Of a DNA stretch of 64,000 bases, positions 42,645-51,635 are shown piece by piece. The translations under genes were made by a program, and so were the position numbers. Below the pieces are notes generated by a model. It was not told the DNA's origin, made no database searches, and worked only from the letters and a program-made list of their open reading frames with translations. Source of the DNA: Paracoccus sp. M683 (GTDB lineage: Bacteria > Pseudomonadota > Alphaproteobacteria > Rhodobacterales > Rhodobacteraceae); assembly GCF_007096355.1 (NCBI RefSeq), contig NZ_VKDF01000007.1, positions 62,001-126,000 of the forward strand, read 5' to 3'. Numbering within the stretch: position 1 is the stretch's first letter; every line of letters begins with the position of its first letter.

Positions 42645-44861
42645 CTAGAAAAAGCTTTGCGGGTCGATATCGACCGACAGGCGCAGGTTGGTGGGTGGTT
42701 TGTGCGGGGCCAGCCAGGCGCTGATCGCCTGCTGAATCGGCGCCTGACGCGGGGCGCGGATCAGCATGCGCATCCGGTGCCGCCCCCGGATGCGGGCAAT
42801 CGGCGCGGGAGCGGGGCCCCACAGATCGGCACCGGCGGCGCGGATCGGGGCAGCGTTCCGGGCCAAGACCTGCGCGAAATCAGCCACCACGCCCAGATCG
42901 GGATGTGACAGGATGATCCCGGCCAAACGGCCGAAAGGCGGCATGCCGGCGGCCTGACGGCCCATCGCCTCGGCATCCCAGAAATTTTCGTCCTGCCCTG
43001 ACAGAATCGCACGGATCACCGGATGATCCGGCTGGTGCGTTTGCAGCAGCGCCAGCCCCGGCGCATCGCCGGGTTGCCGGCCCGCTCGGCCCGCAACCTG
43101 GCGCATCAGTTGGAATGACCGCTCGGCCGCGCGCAGGTCGGCGCCTTGCAAACCCAGATCAGCGTCGATGACGCCAACCAGGGTCAGGCGCGGAAAGTTG
43201 TGGCCCTTGGCGACGATCTGGGTGCCGATGATGATATCGGTGCCGCCATCGGAAATCTCGGCAATGGCCTCTTTCAGCGCGCGGGCGGAATGGAACAGGT
43301 CCGAGGACAGCACCGTCGCCTTCGCATCGGGAAAGCGGGTGGCGACCTCTTCTGCCAGCCGTTCCACGCCGGGACCGACCGGGGCCATGCGTCCCTCGAC
43401 GCCGCAGGCGGGACAGGTCGTGGGGATCGGCTTGGTCTCGCCACATTGATGGCAGACAAGGCGGTTCTGAAAGCGGTGTTCCACCATCCGCGCGTCGCAT
43501 TGATCGCAGCCGACCTGCTGGCCGCAGGCGCGGCAGACCGTGACCGGCGCATAGCCGCGACGGTTCAGAAACAGCAGCGACTGTTCGCCCTTTGCCAGCC
43601 GCGCCTGAACCGCGCGCGTCAGCGTGGGCGAGATCCACTGGCTGCCGCGCATCTCCTCTGCGCGCAGGTCGATGGTGGCCATATCCGGCAGCTCCGCCTC
43701 GCCATAGCGGGATCGCAGGTCAAGGCGCTGGTATTTTCCCTGCGCGGCGTTCACCCATGTCTCAAGGCTGGGGGTGGCCGAGGCCAGCACCACCTGCGCA
43801 TCCGACAAGGATGCCCGCAGCACCGCCATGTCGCGGGCGCTGTAATAGACCACGTCTTCCTGCTTGTAGCTGCTGTCATGTTCTTCGTCGACGACGATCA
43901 GCCCCAGATCGCGGAAGGGCAGAAACAGCGCCGATCGCGCGCCGACGACCAGCCCGACCTCGCCCTTGCCGGCCATGTGCCACAGGCGGCGGCGTTCCGT
44001 GCGGGTAATGCCGCTGTGCCATTCGCCGGGACGGGCGCCAAACCGCGCCTCGACCCGGTCGAGAAATTCCGCCGACAGCGCGATTTCCGGCAGAAGGACC
44101 AGCGCCTGTCGACCGGCGCGCAGGGTTTCGGCCACAGCCTCAAGATAAACCTCGGTCTTGCCCGATCCGGTGACGCCGCGCAGCAGGGTGGTGCCGTAGC
44201 GGCCTGTCTTGATGGCCTGACGCAGCGCATCGGCTGCCGCCTGCTGGTCGGGGGCCAGCGGTTTTCCGGGCAAGGCGGGGTCAAGGCGCGGATAGGGCAG
44301 ATCGCGCGGGGCGGCGATCTCGGCCAGGGTGCCGACGGTGACAAGACCCTTGACCACGGATGTCCCCACGCCGGCCAGTTGCGCCAATTCCGAGGGCGCG
44401 AAACTGGCGCCACCGTGGTCGGCCAAGACCTGCATGACGCGGGTGCGGGCCTCGGTCATCCGCTCGGGCTGGGGGCCTGCGGGCACGATGATCCGGCGCT
44501 CGGCCGGGGGGCGGTCCAGATCGGGCGCGCGGGTGGCCATGCGCAGCATCAGCGGCAGGGGCGTCAGGGTGTAGTCGGCAGCGCGGGCGAGGAAATCGAG
44601 GAAATCGGGCGATAACGGCTCGGCATCCAGGGCGCGCGCGACCGGGCGCAGCTTGGCGGCGTCGAAACCGCCCAGACCTTCGCCCCAGACGACGCCCAGC
44701 ACCCGGCGCGGGCCAAGCGGGCACAGCACCAGCTGCCCCGTGGCCACGCCCCCTTCGGGTGACAGATAGTCCAGCACACCCACGGGTTCGCCAGTCAGCA
44801 CCGCAATGCGGTGGCCGGCGGGAAAGAAACGCGGATCAAGGGGCGGGACGGCAGCGGTCAT
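42645..44861 (-). CDS. priA: Primosomal protein N' (PriA helicase)
   Basis: 738 residues. Walker A is [20 protein letters not shown], motif II is [10 protein letters not shown], and the SAT motif lies in [13 protein letters not shown]. The Cys-rich zinc-binding insertion is complete: [17 protein letters not shown] plus [18 protein letters not shown], eight Cys holding two zinc ions. The helicase C-terminal part shows [20 protein letters not shown] text ([20 protein letters not shown]) and [19 protein letters not shown]. PriA restarts collapsed replication forks. It diverges from the fsa gene with 124 bases between starts. Confidence 0.95.
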   Translation of the reverse strand: MTAAVPPLDPRFFPAGHRIAVLTGEPVGVLDYLSPEGGVATGQLVLCPLGPRRVLGVVWGEGLGGFDAAKLRPVARALDAEPLSPDFLDFLARAADYTLTPLPLMLRMATRAPDLDRPPAERRIIVPAGPQPERMTEARTRVMQVLADHGGASFAPSELAQLAGVGTSVVKGLVTVGTLAEIAAPRDLPYPRLDPALPGKPLAPDQQAAADALRQAIKTGRYGTTLLRGVTGSGKTEVYLEAVAETLRAGRQALVLLPEIALSAEFLDRVEARFGARPGEWHSGITRTERRRLWHMAGKGEVGLVVGARSALFLPFRDLGLIVVDEEHDSSYKQEDVVYYSARDMAVLRASLSDAQVVLASATPSLETWVNAAQGKYQRLDLRSRYGEAELPDMATIDLRAEEMRGSQWISPTLTRAVQARLAKGEQSLLFLNRRGYAPVTVCRACGQQVGCDQCDARMVEHRFQNRLVCHQCGETKPIPTTCPACGVEGRMAPVGPGVERLAEEVATRFPDAKATVLSSDLFHSARALKEAIAEISDGGTDIIIGTQIVAKGHNFPRLTLVGVIDADLGLQGADLRAAERSFQLMRQVAGRAGRQPGDAPGLALLQTHQPDHPVIRAILSGQDENFWDAEAMGRQAAGMPPFGRLAGIILSHPDLGVVADFAQVLARNAAPIRAAGADLWGPAPAPIARIRGRHRMRMLIRAPRQAPIQQAISAWLAPHKPPTNLRLSVDIDPQSFF

Positions 44862-44985
44862 GACGCGCTATAAAGGGGTGGCACGCCCACAAGATCAAGC
44901 CCGAGTTCCGGCCCGGCTTCGCCCTTTCCGCCACGTGGCGATTGCGGTATCACCGGGCCAACCTGCAAGCATGAGGAACGCTGCC

Positions 44986-45639
44986 ATGAAATTCTTCGTC
45001 GATACCGCCGATGTGGACGCCATCAAGGAATTGAACGACCTTGGCATGGTCGATGGCGTCACCACCAACCCCTCGCTGATCCTGAAATCGGGCCGCGACA
45101 TCATCGAGGTGACCAAGGAAATCTGCGACATGGTCGATGGTCCCGTGTCCGCCGAGGTCGTGGCCGAAAAGGCCGATGACATGATCCGCGAGGGCAAGAA
45201 GCTGGCCGCCATCGCGCCCAATATCGCCATCAAGGTGCCACTGACCTGGGACGGGCTGAAAGCCTGCCGGGCGTTCTCGGATGCCGGGCACATGGTCAAT
45301 GTCACGCTGTGCTTTTCGCCCGCACAGGCCATTCTGGCCGCCAAGGCCGGCGCGACCTTCATCAGCCCCTTCATCGGCCGGCTGGACGACATCCATCTGG
45401 ATGGCGTGGACCTGATCGCCGATATCCGCGAGATTTATGACAATTACGGCTATGAGACGCAGATCCTTGCGGCCTCGATCCGTTCGGTCAACCACATCAT
45501 CGAGGTGGGCAAGATCGGGACTGACGTAATTACCGCACCCCCCAGCGTAATCAAGTCGATGGTCAACCATCCCTTGACGGACAAGGGATTGGCGCAGTTC
45601 AATGCCGATTGGGCAAAGACCGGTCAGAAGATCGGCTAA
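44986..45639 (+). CDS. fsa: Fructose-6-phosphate aldolase/transaldolase-like protein
   Basis: 217 residues, the short TalC/FSA type of transaldolase. [20 protein letters not shown] and [18 protein letters not shown] are standard, and the Schiff-base Lys lies in [15 protein letters not shown]. The C-terminal [20 protein letters not shown] matches the class. It would exchange a dihydroxyacetone unit in the pentose phosphate pathway, or cleave fructose-6-phosphate. Many genomes annotate this type simply as transaldolase. I start at 44986 after GAGGAACG; the frame is open upstream, but that text is priA antisense. Confidence 0.93.
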   Translation: MKFFVDTADVDAIKELNDLGMVDGVTTNPSLILKSGRDIIEVTKEICDMVDGPVSAEVVAEKADDMIREGKKLAAIAPNIAIKVPLTWDGLKACRAFSDAGHMVNVTLCFSPAQAILAAKAGATFISPFIGRLDDIHLDGVDLIADIREIYDNYGYETQILAASIRSVNHIIEVGKIGTDVITAPPSVIKSMVNHPLTDKGLAQFNADWAKTGQKIG

Positions 45640-45676
45640 CGACCGCGCATTCAGCGCGGCATATGAGGGCAGAGGC

Positions 45677-46360
45677 ATGAGTGCAGTTCTGGACGAAATG
45701 ACGCGCGAGAAACTGTTGGCCGATCCGTCGGTCCTGCTGGCGGATCGCGATCTGATGCGGGCGCTGGTCGCCGCGCGCGAGGCCGAGGTGGGTCACAATG
45801 TGATCGACATTCGCGGCCGCGCGATGGAGGCGCTTGAAACCCGGCTGGACCGGCTGGAGGTCGCGCATGAAAGCGTGATCTCGGCCGCGTTCGACAATCA
45901 GTCGGGCATGGCGGTGATTCACCGTGCGGTTCTGGCGCTGCTGGAACCGCAGGACGCCGCCGGTTTCGTGGAAAACCTTCAGGCCGAGGTCGCACCGCTG
46001 CTGCGCGTGGATACGCTGCGGCTGGTATTCGAGGCCGATGAGCCGCGTCCGGGCCTGCCCGAACAGATCATCCTGGCGCCCAAGGGCGCCGTGGCGCGGC
46101 TTTTGGCGGGCGGTCGGCGCAATCCGCGCGGCGATGACATCATACTGCGCAAGGCGGCCGAGGTGACGCTGCCGGTCCATGGCATCAATGTCGCGTCCGA
46201 GGCGCTGATCCCGCTGGATCTGGGGCCGGATCACCCGCCGGCGCTGCTGCTGATCGGCAGCGTCGATGCCGGGCGCTTCTCGCCTGCGCATGGCACCGAT
46301 CTGTTGCGCTTTTTCGGGCAGGCGTTCCGGCTGGCGCTGCTGGGCTGGCTTCGCGAATGA
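45677..46360 (+). CDS. DUF484 family GAF-like protein
   Basis: 227 residues matching the DUF484 layout: an N-terminal helix pair (FLADRDLMRALVAARE-like text, ADPSVLLADRDLMRALVAAR), RLDRLEVAHESVISAAFDNQ, then a GAF-like half with PLDLGPDHPPALLLIGSVD and GTDLLRFFGQAFRLALLGWL. In proteobacteria DUF484 genes sit immediately before xerC, as here, where the stop overlaps xerC by four bases. Its exact role is not known to me. A short hairpin (CCGCGC / GCGCGG, 45643-45659) lies just after fsa and may separate the two transcripts. Confidence 0.88.
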   Translation: MSAVLDEMTREKLLADPSVLLADRDLMRALVAAREAEVGHNVIDIRGRAMEALETRLDRLEVAHESVISAAFDNQSGMAVIHRAVLALLEPQDAAGFVENLQAEVAPLLRVDTLRLVFEADEPRPGLPEQIILAPKGAVARLLAGGRRNPRGDDIILRKAAEVTLPVHGINVASEALIPLDLGPDHPPALLLIGSVDAGRFSPAHGTDLLRFFGQAFRLALLGWLRE

Positions 46361-47292
46361 CGACAGGCGGCCCGCTGGCCCTTGCGCCCGCCATGTCGGA
46401 CGCGCTGGCCCGCTGGCTGGATGTCGAGGCAGGCACCCGCGACCGATCGCCCCACACGATCAAGGCTTACCGCGACGATCTGGTCGCGTTTCTGGGCTTT
46501 CTGGGCGGCCATCACGGCGCGCCCGCCCTGCCCCGCACGCTGGCCGATCTGAAACAGACCGACATGCGTGCCTTTGCCGCCGCTGAACGCGCACGCGGCC
46601 TGTCACCCCGTTCGCTGGCACGCCGGCAGTCCGCGGTGCGCAGCTTTCTGCGCTGGATCGCGGATCGCGAGGGGCATGACCTGTCTGCGGCGCTGTCCAC
46701 CCGCAGTCCAAGATACCGCCGCTCGCTGCCCCGTCCGCTGGCCGCCGATCAGGCCCGGAAGGTGCTGGACATGGCAGGCGATGACCATGCCGTGCCCTGG
46801 ATCGCCGCGCGGGACGGGGCCGTGCTGACGCTGCTTTACGGCTGCGGCTTGCGCATTTCCGAGGGACTGGGGCTGAACGGCCGCGACTGGCCGTTTCGTG
46901 ACGCGCTGACCATTCGCGGAAAGGGCGGGCGCGAACGGCAGGTGCCGATGCTGCCGGTGGCGCGGGATGCGGTGGCGGCATATCTGCGGCTGTCGCCCTG
47001 GCCGCTTGAACCGGATCAGCCGCTATTCCGGGGCGCGCGCGGCGGTCGGCTAAGCGCGGGGATCGTCGAAACCACCATGCGCCGCGCCCGTCAGGCGATG
47101 GGCCTGCCACCCACGGCCACGCCCCATGCGCTGCGCCATTCCTTTGCCACGCATCTGCTGGCGGCGGGGGGCGATTTGCGCACCATTCAGGAACTGCTGG
47201 GCCATGCCAGCCTGTCGACCACCCAGGTCTATACCGGCGTGGATGATGCGCATCTGCTGGCGGTCTATCGGGCCGCGCATCCTCGGGGCTGA
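46357..47292 (+). CDS. xerC: Site-specific tyrosine recombinase XerC
   Basis: 311 residues. The N-terminal SAM-like core-binding domain begins RWLDVEAGTRDRSPHTIKAY. The catalytic domain has the first Arg in LYGCGLRISEGLGLNGRDW, the HxxR in HALRHSFATHLLAAGGDLRT, the His in LLGHASLSTTQVYTGVD and the nucleophilic Tyr in that same stretch. This fits XerC, which resolves chromosome dimers at dif near the septum with XerD. Position next to a DUF484 gene supports XerC rather than XerD. The overlap with DUF484 suggests coupled translation. Confidence 0.94.
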   Translation: MTTGGPLALAPAMSDALARWLDVEAGTRDRSPHTIKAYRDDLVAFLGFLGGHHGAPALPRTLADLKQTDMRAFAAAERARGLSPRSLARRQSAVRSFLRWIADREGHDLSAALSTRSPRYRRSLPRPLAADQARKVLDMAGDDHAVPWIAARDGAVLTLLYGCGLRISEGLGLNGRDWPFRDALTIRGKGGRERQVPMLPVARDAVAAYLRLSPWPLEPDQPLFRGARGGRLSAGIVETTMRRARQAMGLPPTATPHALRHSFATHLLAAGGDLRTIQELLGHASLSTTQVYTGVDDAHLLAVYRAAHPRG

Positions 47293-47379
47293 TCGCCCCC
47301 GCCGCGCCACGGATTGCATCCCTCTGGCAATTTCCTGCGTTGAGGCTCAAATAGTGGCCAAACACAGAAAGGATGCCGG

Positions 47380-47955
47380 ATGAGCAATCATGCGATCTTC
47401 AACCGACCGATGGATGCACCCGTCCCCGCAGGCTTTGACGAGGCGATATTTGGCATGGGGTGCTATTGGGGGATCGAGCGGCTGTTCTGGAAGCAGCAGG
47501 GCGTCTGGATGACCGAGGTGGGCTTTGCCGGCGGCCATGTCGATCACCCGACCTATCGGCAGGTCTGCCAGGGCGATACCGGCCATGCCGAAGTGGTGCG
47601 GATCGTCTATGACAGCAGCCGCATCAGCTATGAACACCTGTTGCAGCTGTTCTGGGAAAACCACGACCCCACGCAGGGCAACCGCCAGGGCAATGATATC
47701 GGCACGCAATATCGCAGCCTGATCGTCGCCATGAATCCCAGCCAGCACACGGCCGCCGAAGCGTCGAAGATCGACTATGGCAACCGGCTGGCGGTCGAGG
47801 GCTTTGGCCGCATCACCACGGAAATCGTCGACAAGCTGCCCTTCTGGCCCGCCGAAGAGGATCATCAGCAATATCTGCACAAGAACCCGGACGGCTATTG
47901 CGCCATGAAGGGCACCGGCGTCAGTTGCGCCATTCCGCATCCGGGGGCCGAGTGA
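47380..47955 (+). CDS. msrA: Peptide methionine sulfoxide reductase A
   Basis: 191 residues. The catalytic Cys28 is in the motif [11 protein letters not shown] (usually GCFWG, here a Tyr), with family stretches [24 protein letters not shown] and [19 protein letters not shown], and the terminal Cys residues [12 protein letters not shown], which can be the resolving ones. It reduces the S-epimer of methionine sulfoxide with thioredoxin, repairing proteins. It ends with TGATG, overlapping the prmA start, so the two are cotranscribed. Confidence 0.94.
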   Translation: MSNHAIFNRPMDAPVPAGFDEAIFGMGCYWGIERLFWKQQGVWMTEVGFAGGHVDHPTYRQVCQGDTGHAEVVRIVYDSSRISYEHLLQLFWENHDPTQGNRQGNDIGTQYRSLIVAMNPSQHTAAEASKIDYGNRLAVEGFGRITTEIVDKLPFWPAEEDHQQYLHKNPDGYCAMKGTGVSCAIPHPGAE

Positions 47956-48827
47956 TGCCGACCTGGACCGCTCTGACACATACGGCGGGTCAAGCCAGCG
48001 CCGAGGCGCTGACCGAAGCCTGCGAAGAAGTGCTGGTGCCCGAACCCATGGGCACCGGCGTGTTTGAAATCGAGGATGGCAGTGACCGGTGGGAGGTCGG
48101 CGTCTATTTCACCGAAAGCCCGGACGAGGTCGGGCTGGCGCTGCTGGCCGCCGCCCATGGGGCCGAGCCTTTCGTCATCTCGGAAGTGCCGGATGTGGAC
48201 TGGGTCGCCAAGGTCAAGCGCGAACTGACCCCGGTGCGCGCCGGGCGCTTCTATGTTCATGGCAGCCATGACGCGGACACCATCCCCGAAGGGGTCGAAC
48301 CACTGTGGATCGAGGCCGCCATGGCCTTTGGCACCGGCCATCACGGCACGACCAAAGGCTGCCTGGAAGCCTGTGACCGGCTGGCCAATGACGGGTTCCA
48401 GCCGCATCGCATCGCCGATATCGGCTGTGGCACGGCGGTGTTGGCCATGGGCGCCGCGCGGATCTGGCCGGTCACGGTTCTGGCCAGCGACATCGACCCC
48501 GTTGCCATCGACACGGCCGAGGCCAATATCATCGCCAACGGCCTGGACGGGCGGATCGTCAGCCTTGTTGCGCCCGGTTTTGACCATCCCTTGCTGGACG
48601 AGGCCGCGCCCTTTGATCTGGTCTTTGCCAATATCCTGAAGCAGCCGCTGATCGACCTTGCGCCTGACATGGCCAAGCATACCAAGGCGGACAGCCGGAT
48701 CATCCTGTCGGGCATCCTGACCGATCAGGCCGACGAGGTGGCCGCCGCCTATCGGGACCAGGGCTTTGCGCTGGACCGGCGCGACGATATTGGCGAATGG
48801 GTCACGCTGACGATGCGGCGAACCTAA
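47955..48827 (+). CDS. prmA: Ribosomal protein L11 methyltransferase
   Basis: 290 residues of class I methyltransferase fold. The SAM-binding loop is IADIGCGTAVLAMGAARIW, followed by the acidic loop ASDIDPVAIDTAEANI and the PrmA-type motif VFANILKQPLIDLAPDMAK; before it lies LWIEAAMAFGTGHHGTTKG, which is diagnostic for PrmA. It trimethylates L11 in the large ribosomal subunit. ATG at 47955 overlaps the msrA TGA. Its stop is overlapped on the other strand by the last codon of the HxlR remnant. Confidence 0.93.
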   Translation: MPTWTALTHTAGQASAEALTEACEEVLVPEPMGTGVFEIEDGSDRWEVGVYFTESPDEVGLALLAAAHGAEPFVISEVPDVDWVAKVKRELTPVRAGRFYVHGSHDADTIPEGVEPLWIEAAMAFGTGHHGTTKGCLEACDRLANDGFQPHRIADIGCGTAVLAMGAARIWPVTVLASDIDPVAIDTAEANIIANGLDGRIVSLVAPGFDHPLLDEAAPFDLVFANILKQPLIDLAPDMAKHTKADSRIILSGILTDQADEVAAAYRDQGFALDRRDDIGEWVTLTMRRT

Positions 48828-49040
48828 CCCTCGCGCGCGGCATAGTCACGGCGCGCCGCCAGGACCGCGTCGTGATGGCTGTCGGCCCATTGGGTCAGCG
48901 CCCGGATCGGGCCCATGATCGACCGCCCCAGATCGGTCAGCGCATATTCCACCCGAGGCGGCACCTCATTGATCGCCAAGCCGGTCCAGCACGCTGCGGA
49001 TGGGGCAATTCGCGGGGTCGAAGGGCAAGGGATCAGTCAT
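48824..49040 (-). pseudogene. HxlR-family transcription regulator remnant with internal deletion
   Basis: ATG at 49040 opens 24 codons, MTDPLPFDPANCPIRSVLDR then LGDQ and TGA; this is a normal HxlR N-terminus with its conserved Cys. In another frame, from about 48968, NEVPPRVEYALTDLGRSIMG continues as the normal HxlR C-terminal wing and helix and runs to TAG at 48824. The central winged-helix part, about 45-50 residues in complete members, is missing. The deletion joins the ends out of frame (217 bases in total, not a multiple of three), so no complete protein can be made. HxlR proteins usually repress a divergent neighbour, here the SnoaL-like gene. Confidence 0.8.
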
Positions 49041-49163
49041 GGCGGCCTTGGCGTTGCGGTCAGTGCAGAGCGATCAGGTCACGGGAAAATGCCTTCTTGC
49101 GCGGGAACGGTCTTGTCGTCCAGATCAAAGACCTGACGCGGCTCCGGGACCGGATCATTGTGA

Positions 49164-49601
49164 ATTGCCGCGCTGCTGGGCGGCGCACTGGTCACCGGCC
49201 CCGCGCTCGCACAGGATCGTGACCTTGCCCGTGAAGAGGCCAATCGCGGCCTCGTGACGGGTTTCTATGACCGCTTCTTCAACGGTCATGACATCGCCGC
49301 TGCCGAGGTCATCGGCGATGACTATATCCAGCACAACCCCCATGTCCCCGATGGCAAGGCGCCGTTCGTGGACTATTTCACCGGGTTTTTTGCCGAGAAC
49401 CCGGACGCCAGGGCGCGAATTGTGCGGTCGGCGGCGGATAGGGATCTGGTCTGGATCCACGTCGAATCGACCAATGGCGACAAGCAGCCCGCAGACGCGA
49501 TTGTCGATATCTTTCGCGTCGAGGATGGCAAGATCGTCGAGCATTGGGACGTGATCCAGCCGGTCCCGGCCGAGGCCGCCAACGACAACACCATGTTCTA
49601 G
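49164..49601 (+). pseudogene. SnoaL-like periplasmic protein with lost start codon
   Basis: From 49164 the frame reads AALLGGALVTGPALAQDRDL, a Sec signal peptide with an ALA-Q cleavage site, and continues as a SnoaL/NTF2-like domain: GLVTGFYDRFFNGHD, DDYIQHNPHVPDGKAPFVDY, DAIVDIFRVEDGKIVEHWDV. A TGA at 49161-49163 stops the frame just before, and no ATG, GTG or TTG lies before the signal sequence; the first GTG (49254) would remove it. A GTG at 49160 is off by one frame, so one lost base or two gained bases would explain the damage. A rare start such as ATT is possible. The gene diverges from the HxlR remnant. Confidence 0.6.
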
Positions 49602-49637
49602 CCGCGCAAGGCTGGCGCAAGCAGGCGCCGGACATGC

Positions 49638-49667
49638 AAAAACCCCCGCTGCCACCGCATCGGGGGT
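49638..49667 (-). terminator. Intrinsic terminator of the DUF1127 gene
   Basis: On the minus strand a seven-base-pair stem (ACCCCCG / CGGGGGT) followed by five T forms a clean rho-independent terminator, 33 bases after the DUF1127 stop. On the other strand it also lies 37 bases past the SnoaL-like stop, without a T run in that direction. Confidence 0.8.
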
Positions 49668-49699
49668 CTCACATCGGTATCGCGCGGAAGGGCCGGGGT

Positions 49700-49894
49700 T
49701 CAGAACCCGCGTGCAATCCGTTCGATATCGCCACGGCAAAGACCGATATCGTCCAGCTCGCGATCGGTCAGACGGCTCAGCGAGTTGCGCGTCACGCGCG
49801 CGTCGTTCCATGCGGTCAGCAGCGCAAGCAGCTGGCCCAGAACGCCCGTCGACCGCGAAGCAGTCCCGATACGGTTGATGTCAATCGCAGACAT
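49700..49894 (-). CDS. Small DUF1127 protein
   Basis: 64 residues. The C-terminal block SLSRLTDRELDDIGLCRGDI, with ERIARGF after it, is the DUF1127/YjiS motif, and the first half has the usual loosely conserved helix LLALLTAWNDARVTRNS. These small Arg-rich proteins bind RNA in some alphaproteobacteria (the Rhodobacter CcaF1 example) and are often stress induced. The ATG at 49894 has AGGTGA just upstream. The 5' leader holds a GCCCG-AAAAG-CGGGC hairpin near 49920. Its own terminator is at 49638. Confidence 0.88.
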   Translation of the reverse strand: MSAIDINRIGTASRSTGVLGQLLALLTAWNDARVTRNSLSRLTDRELDDIGLCRGDIERIARGF

Positions 49895-50335
49895 GATGTC
49901 ACCTGCATAACGTTGTTGCCCGCTTTTCGGGCGGTTGCGGAATAACGAAGCAGATAGAATTCTCGGCCCCGGAAATCCACGGACAAGACGGCAATGCTGC
50001 TATGCAGCAATCGCATAAGTTACCACTTTCATTAAATTTTTACGTCTCGCGCAAGGCCAGTGCCGGACGACAGAACGGCTGGCAAATCGCGACATTATCC
50101 GTCATATCGACTGACTATCTGGCACTTTGCCGGATTGCATTGCTTTCACCGCCTTCCCGGCGCCGCGCCACTGACCTTGGGTCAACAGCCGCCGGGTCGT
50201 CGCGCCCACCTCGAACACACGGGAATCACCTTCATGCGGGGCTGTGGGGAAGCCCGCTCGGGCCCCCGAAAACAGCTGTTGGACAATGCTGCGGCAACGC
50301 GCCATGTTTGGCCTCGTCATCTGGGGGAGGTGCTT
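49895..50335. promoter_or_regulatory. Divergent control region between DUF1127 and larA-like genes
   Basis: It holds a GCCCG / CGGGC hairpin near 49920 (leader of DUF1127), an inverted repeat TGCTGC-TAT-GCAGCA at 49995-50009 that could be an operator, and an AT-rich stretch ATTAAATTTTTACG near 50030, the likeliest promoter zone. No gene is visible. The strong ribosome binding site GGGGGAGG at 50323-50330 fixes the larA-like start at 50336. Confidence 0.5.
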
Positions 50336-51610
50336 ATGGACATCATCAGCAAGCTGATAGGCGAGGTCGCATTGCCGCCGATGCTGCCGGTGCGTCAGAT
50401 TTTCGACGACACCACCATCGCCGATATTCCTGCCGCCATCCGCGACGAGTTCCAACGCAACAGCGCCTCGCTTGGGCTGCGACCGGGCATGACGGTCGCC
50501 GTCGGCGTTGGCAGTCGCGGCGTTGCGGAACTGCCCGTGATCGTTCGTGCCGTGATCGACGCGATCAGGGCACAGGGCGCGCTTCCTTTCATCGTGCCGG
50601 CCATGGGCAGCCATGGCGGCGCCACCGCCGAGGGGCAGGTGAAACTGCTGGCGGGGCTGGGCATCACCCCCGAAAGCACCGGCTGCGACATACGATCCTC
50701 GATGGAGGTCGACCAGATCGGCACCCTCCCAAACGGCCTGCCCGTCTTTCTGGATCGCACCGCGCGTCAGGCCGATGGCATCGTGGTGATCAACCGCGTG
50801 AAGCCGCATACAAGCTTTTCCGCCCAGCTGGAAAGCGGCCTGTGCAAGATGATCACCATCGGGCTGGGCAAGCAGCGCGGCGCGGAAAGCTGTCATGCGA
50901 TGGGCATGGGGCTGATGGGCCAGAACGTGCGCGATATGGCCGCGCTCAGCCTGGGCAGCCAACCAGTGCTGTTCGGCGTGGCCACCGTTGAAAACGCCTA
51001 TGACCGGGTCTGCCATATCGAACTGGTGCCCGCCGCCCAGATGCTGACACGAGAGCCGGAACTGCTGCAAATGGCGCGGCAGCGGATGCCGCGCATCCTG
51101 TTCAACCCGCTTGATGTTCTGATCGTGGAACGCATGGGCAAGGAATTTTCCGGCACCGGCATGGACCCCAACATTACCGGCCGCGCCAGCACCGCCCATA
51201 TGCGGACCGAATTGCAGGTCGGCAAACTGGCCGTGCTGGACCTGACGAAGAAAAGCGAAGGCAATGCCAACGGCGTCGGGCTGGCCGATATTTGCACGCA
51301 GAGGCTGGTCGACAAGATCGACTATGGCGCGACCTATGCCAATTGCATTACCTCGACCGTGCTGGCCAGCGCCCGCATTCCGGTTGTGGTCGGCAACGAT
51401 CGCGACGCGCTGCGGCTGGCGATCAAGACCAGCAACGCGCTTGATCCGCAGGCGCTGCGCATCGTCTGGCTGACCGACACCTTGCATCTGGAAACGATCC
51501 GCGTTTCGCAGGGTCTGCTGCCCGAGGCGCAGGCCCACCCCTCGATTCAGATTCTGGGCGATCCGGTCATGCCGGTTTTCGACGCACAGGGAAATCTGCC
51601 GCAGGGCTGA
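50336..51610 (+). CDS. LarA-like nickel-pincer 2-hydroxyacid racemase/epimerase
   Basis: 424 residues of the LarA (DUF2088) family. The N-terminal half keeps the nucleotide-loop text GMTVAVGVGSRGVAELPVIV and AMGSHGGATAEGQVKLLAGL with His93, corresponding to LarA His108. After it come His158, Lys171 (in LESGLCKMITIGLGK) and His187. The Lys-to-His spacing of 16 equals Lys184-His200 of Lactiplantibacillus LarA, where Lys carries the pincer nucleotide and His binds nickel. So it should racemise or epimerise a 2-hydroxyacid. The C-terminal half diverges from classic LarA, so the substrate is probably not lactate. It is followed by larC and a TRAP transporter. GGGGGAGG precedes ATG 50336. Confidence 0.8.
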   Translation: MDIISKLIGEVALPPMLPVRQIFDDTTIADIPAAIRDEFQRNSASLGLRPGMTVAVGVGSRGVAELPVIVRAVIDAIRAQGALPFIVPAMGSHGGATAEGQVKLLAGLGITPESTGCDIRSSMEVDQIGTLPNGLPVFLDRTARQADGIVVINRVKPHTSFSAQLESGLCKMITIGLGKQRGAESCHAMGMGLMGQNVRDMAALSLGSQPVLFGVATVENAYDRVCHIELVPAAQMLTREPELLQMARQRMPRILFNPLDVLIVERMGKEFSGTGMDPNITGRASTAHMRTELQVGKLAVLDLTKKSEGNANGVGLADICTQRLVDKIDYGATYANCITSTVLASARIPVVVGNDRDALRLAIKTSNALDPQALRIVWLTDTLHLETIRVSQGLLPEAQAHPSIQILGDPVMPVFDAQGNLPQG

Positions 51611-51635
51611 CACCGGGCCGCAGGCGAGGACGAAA

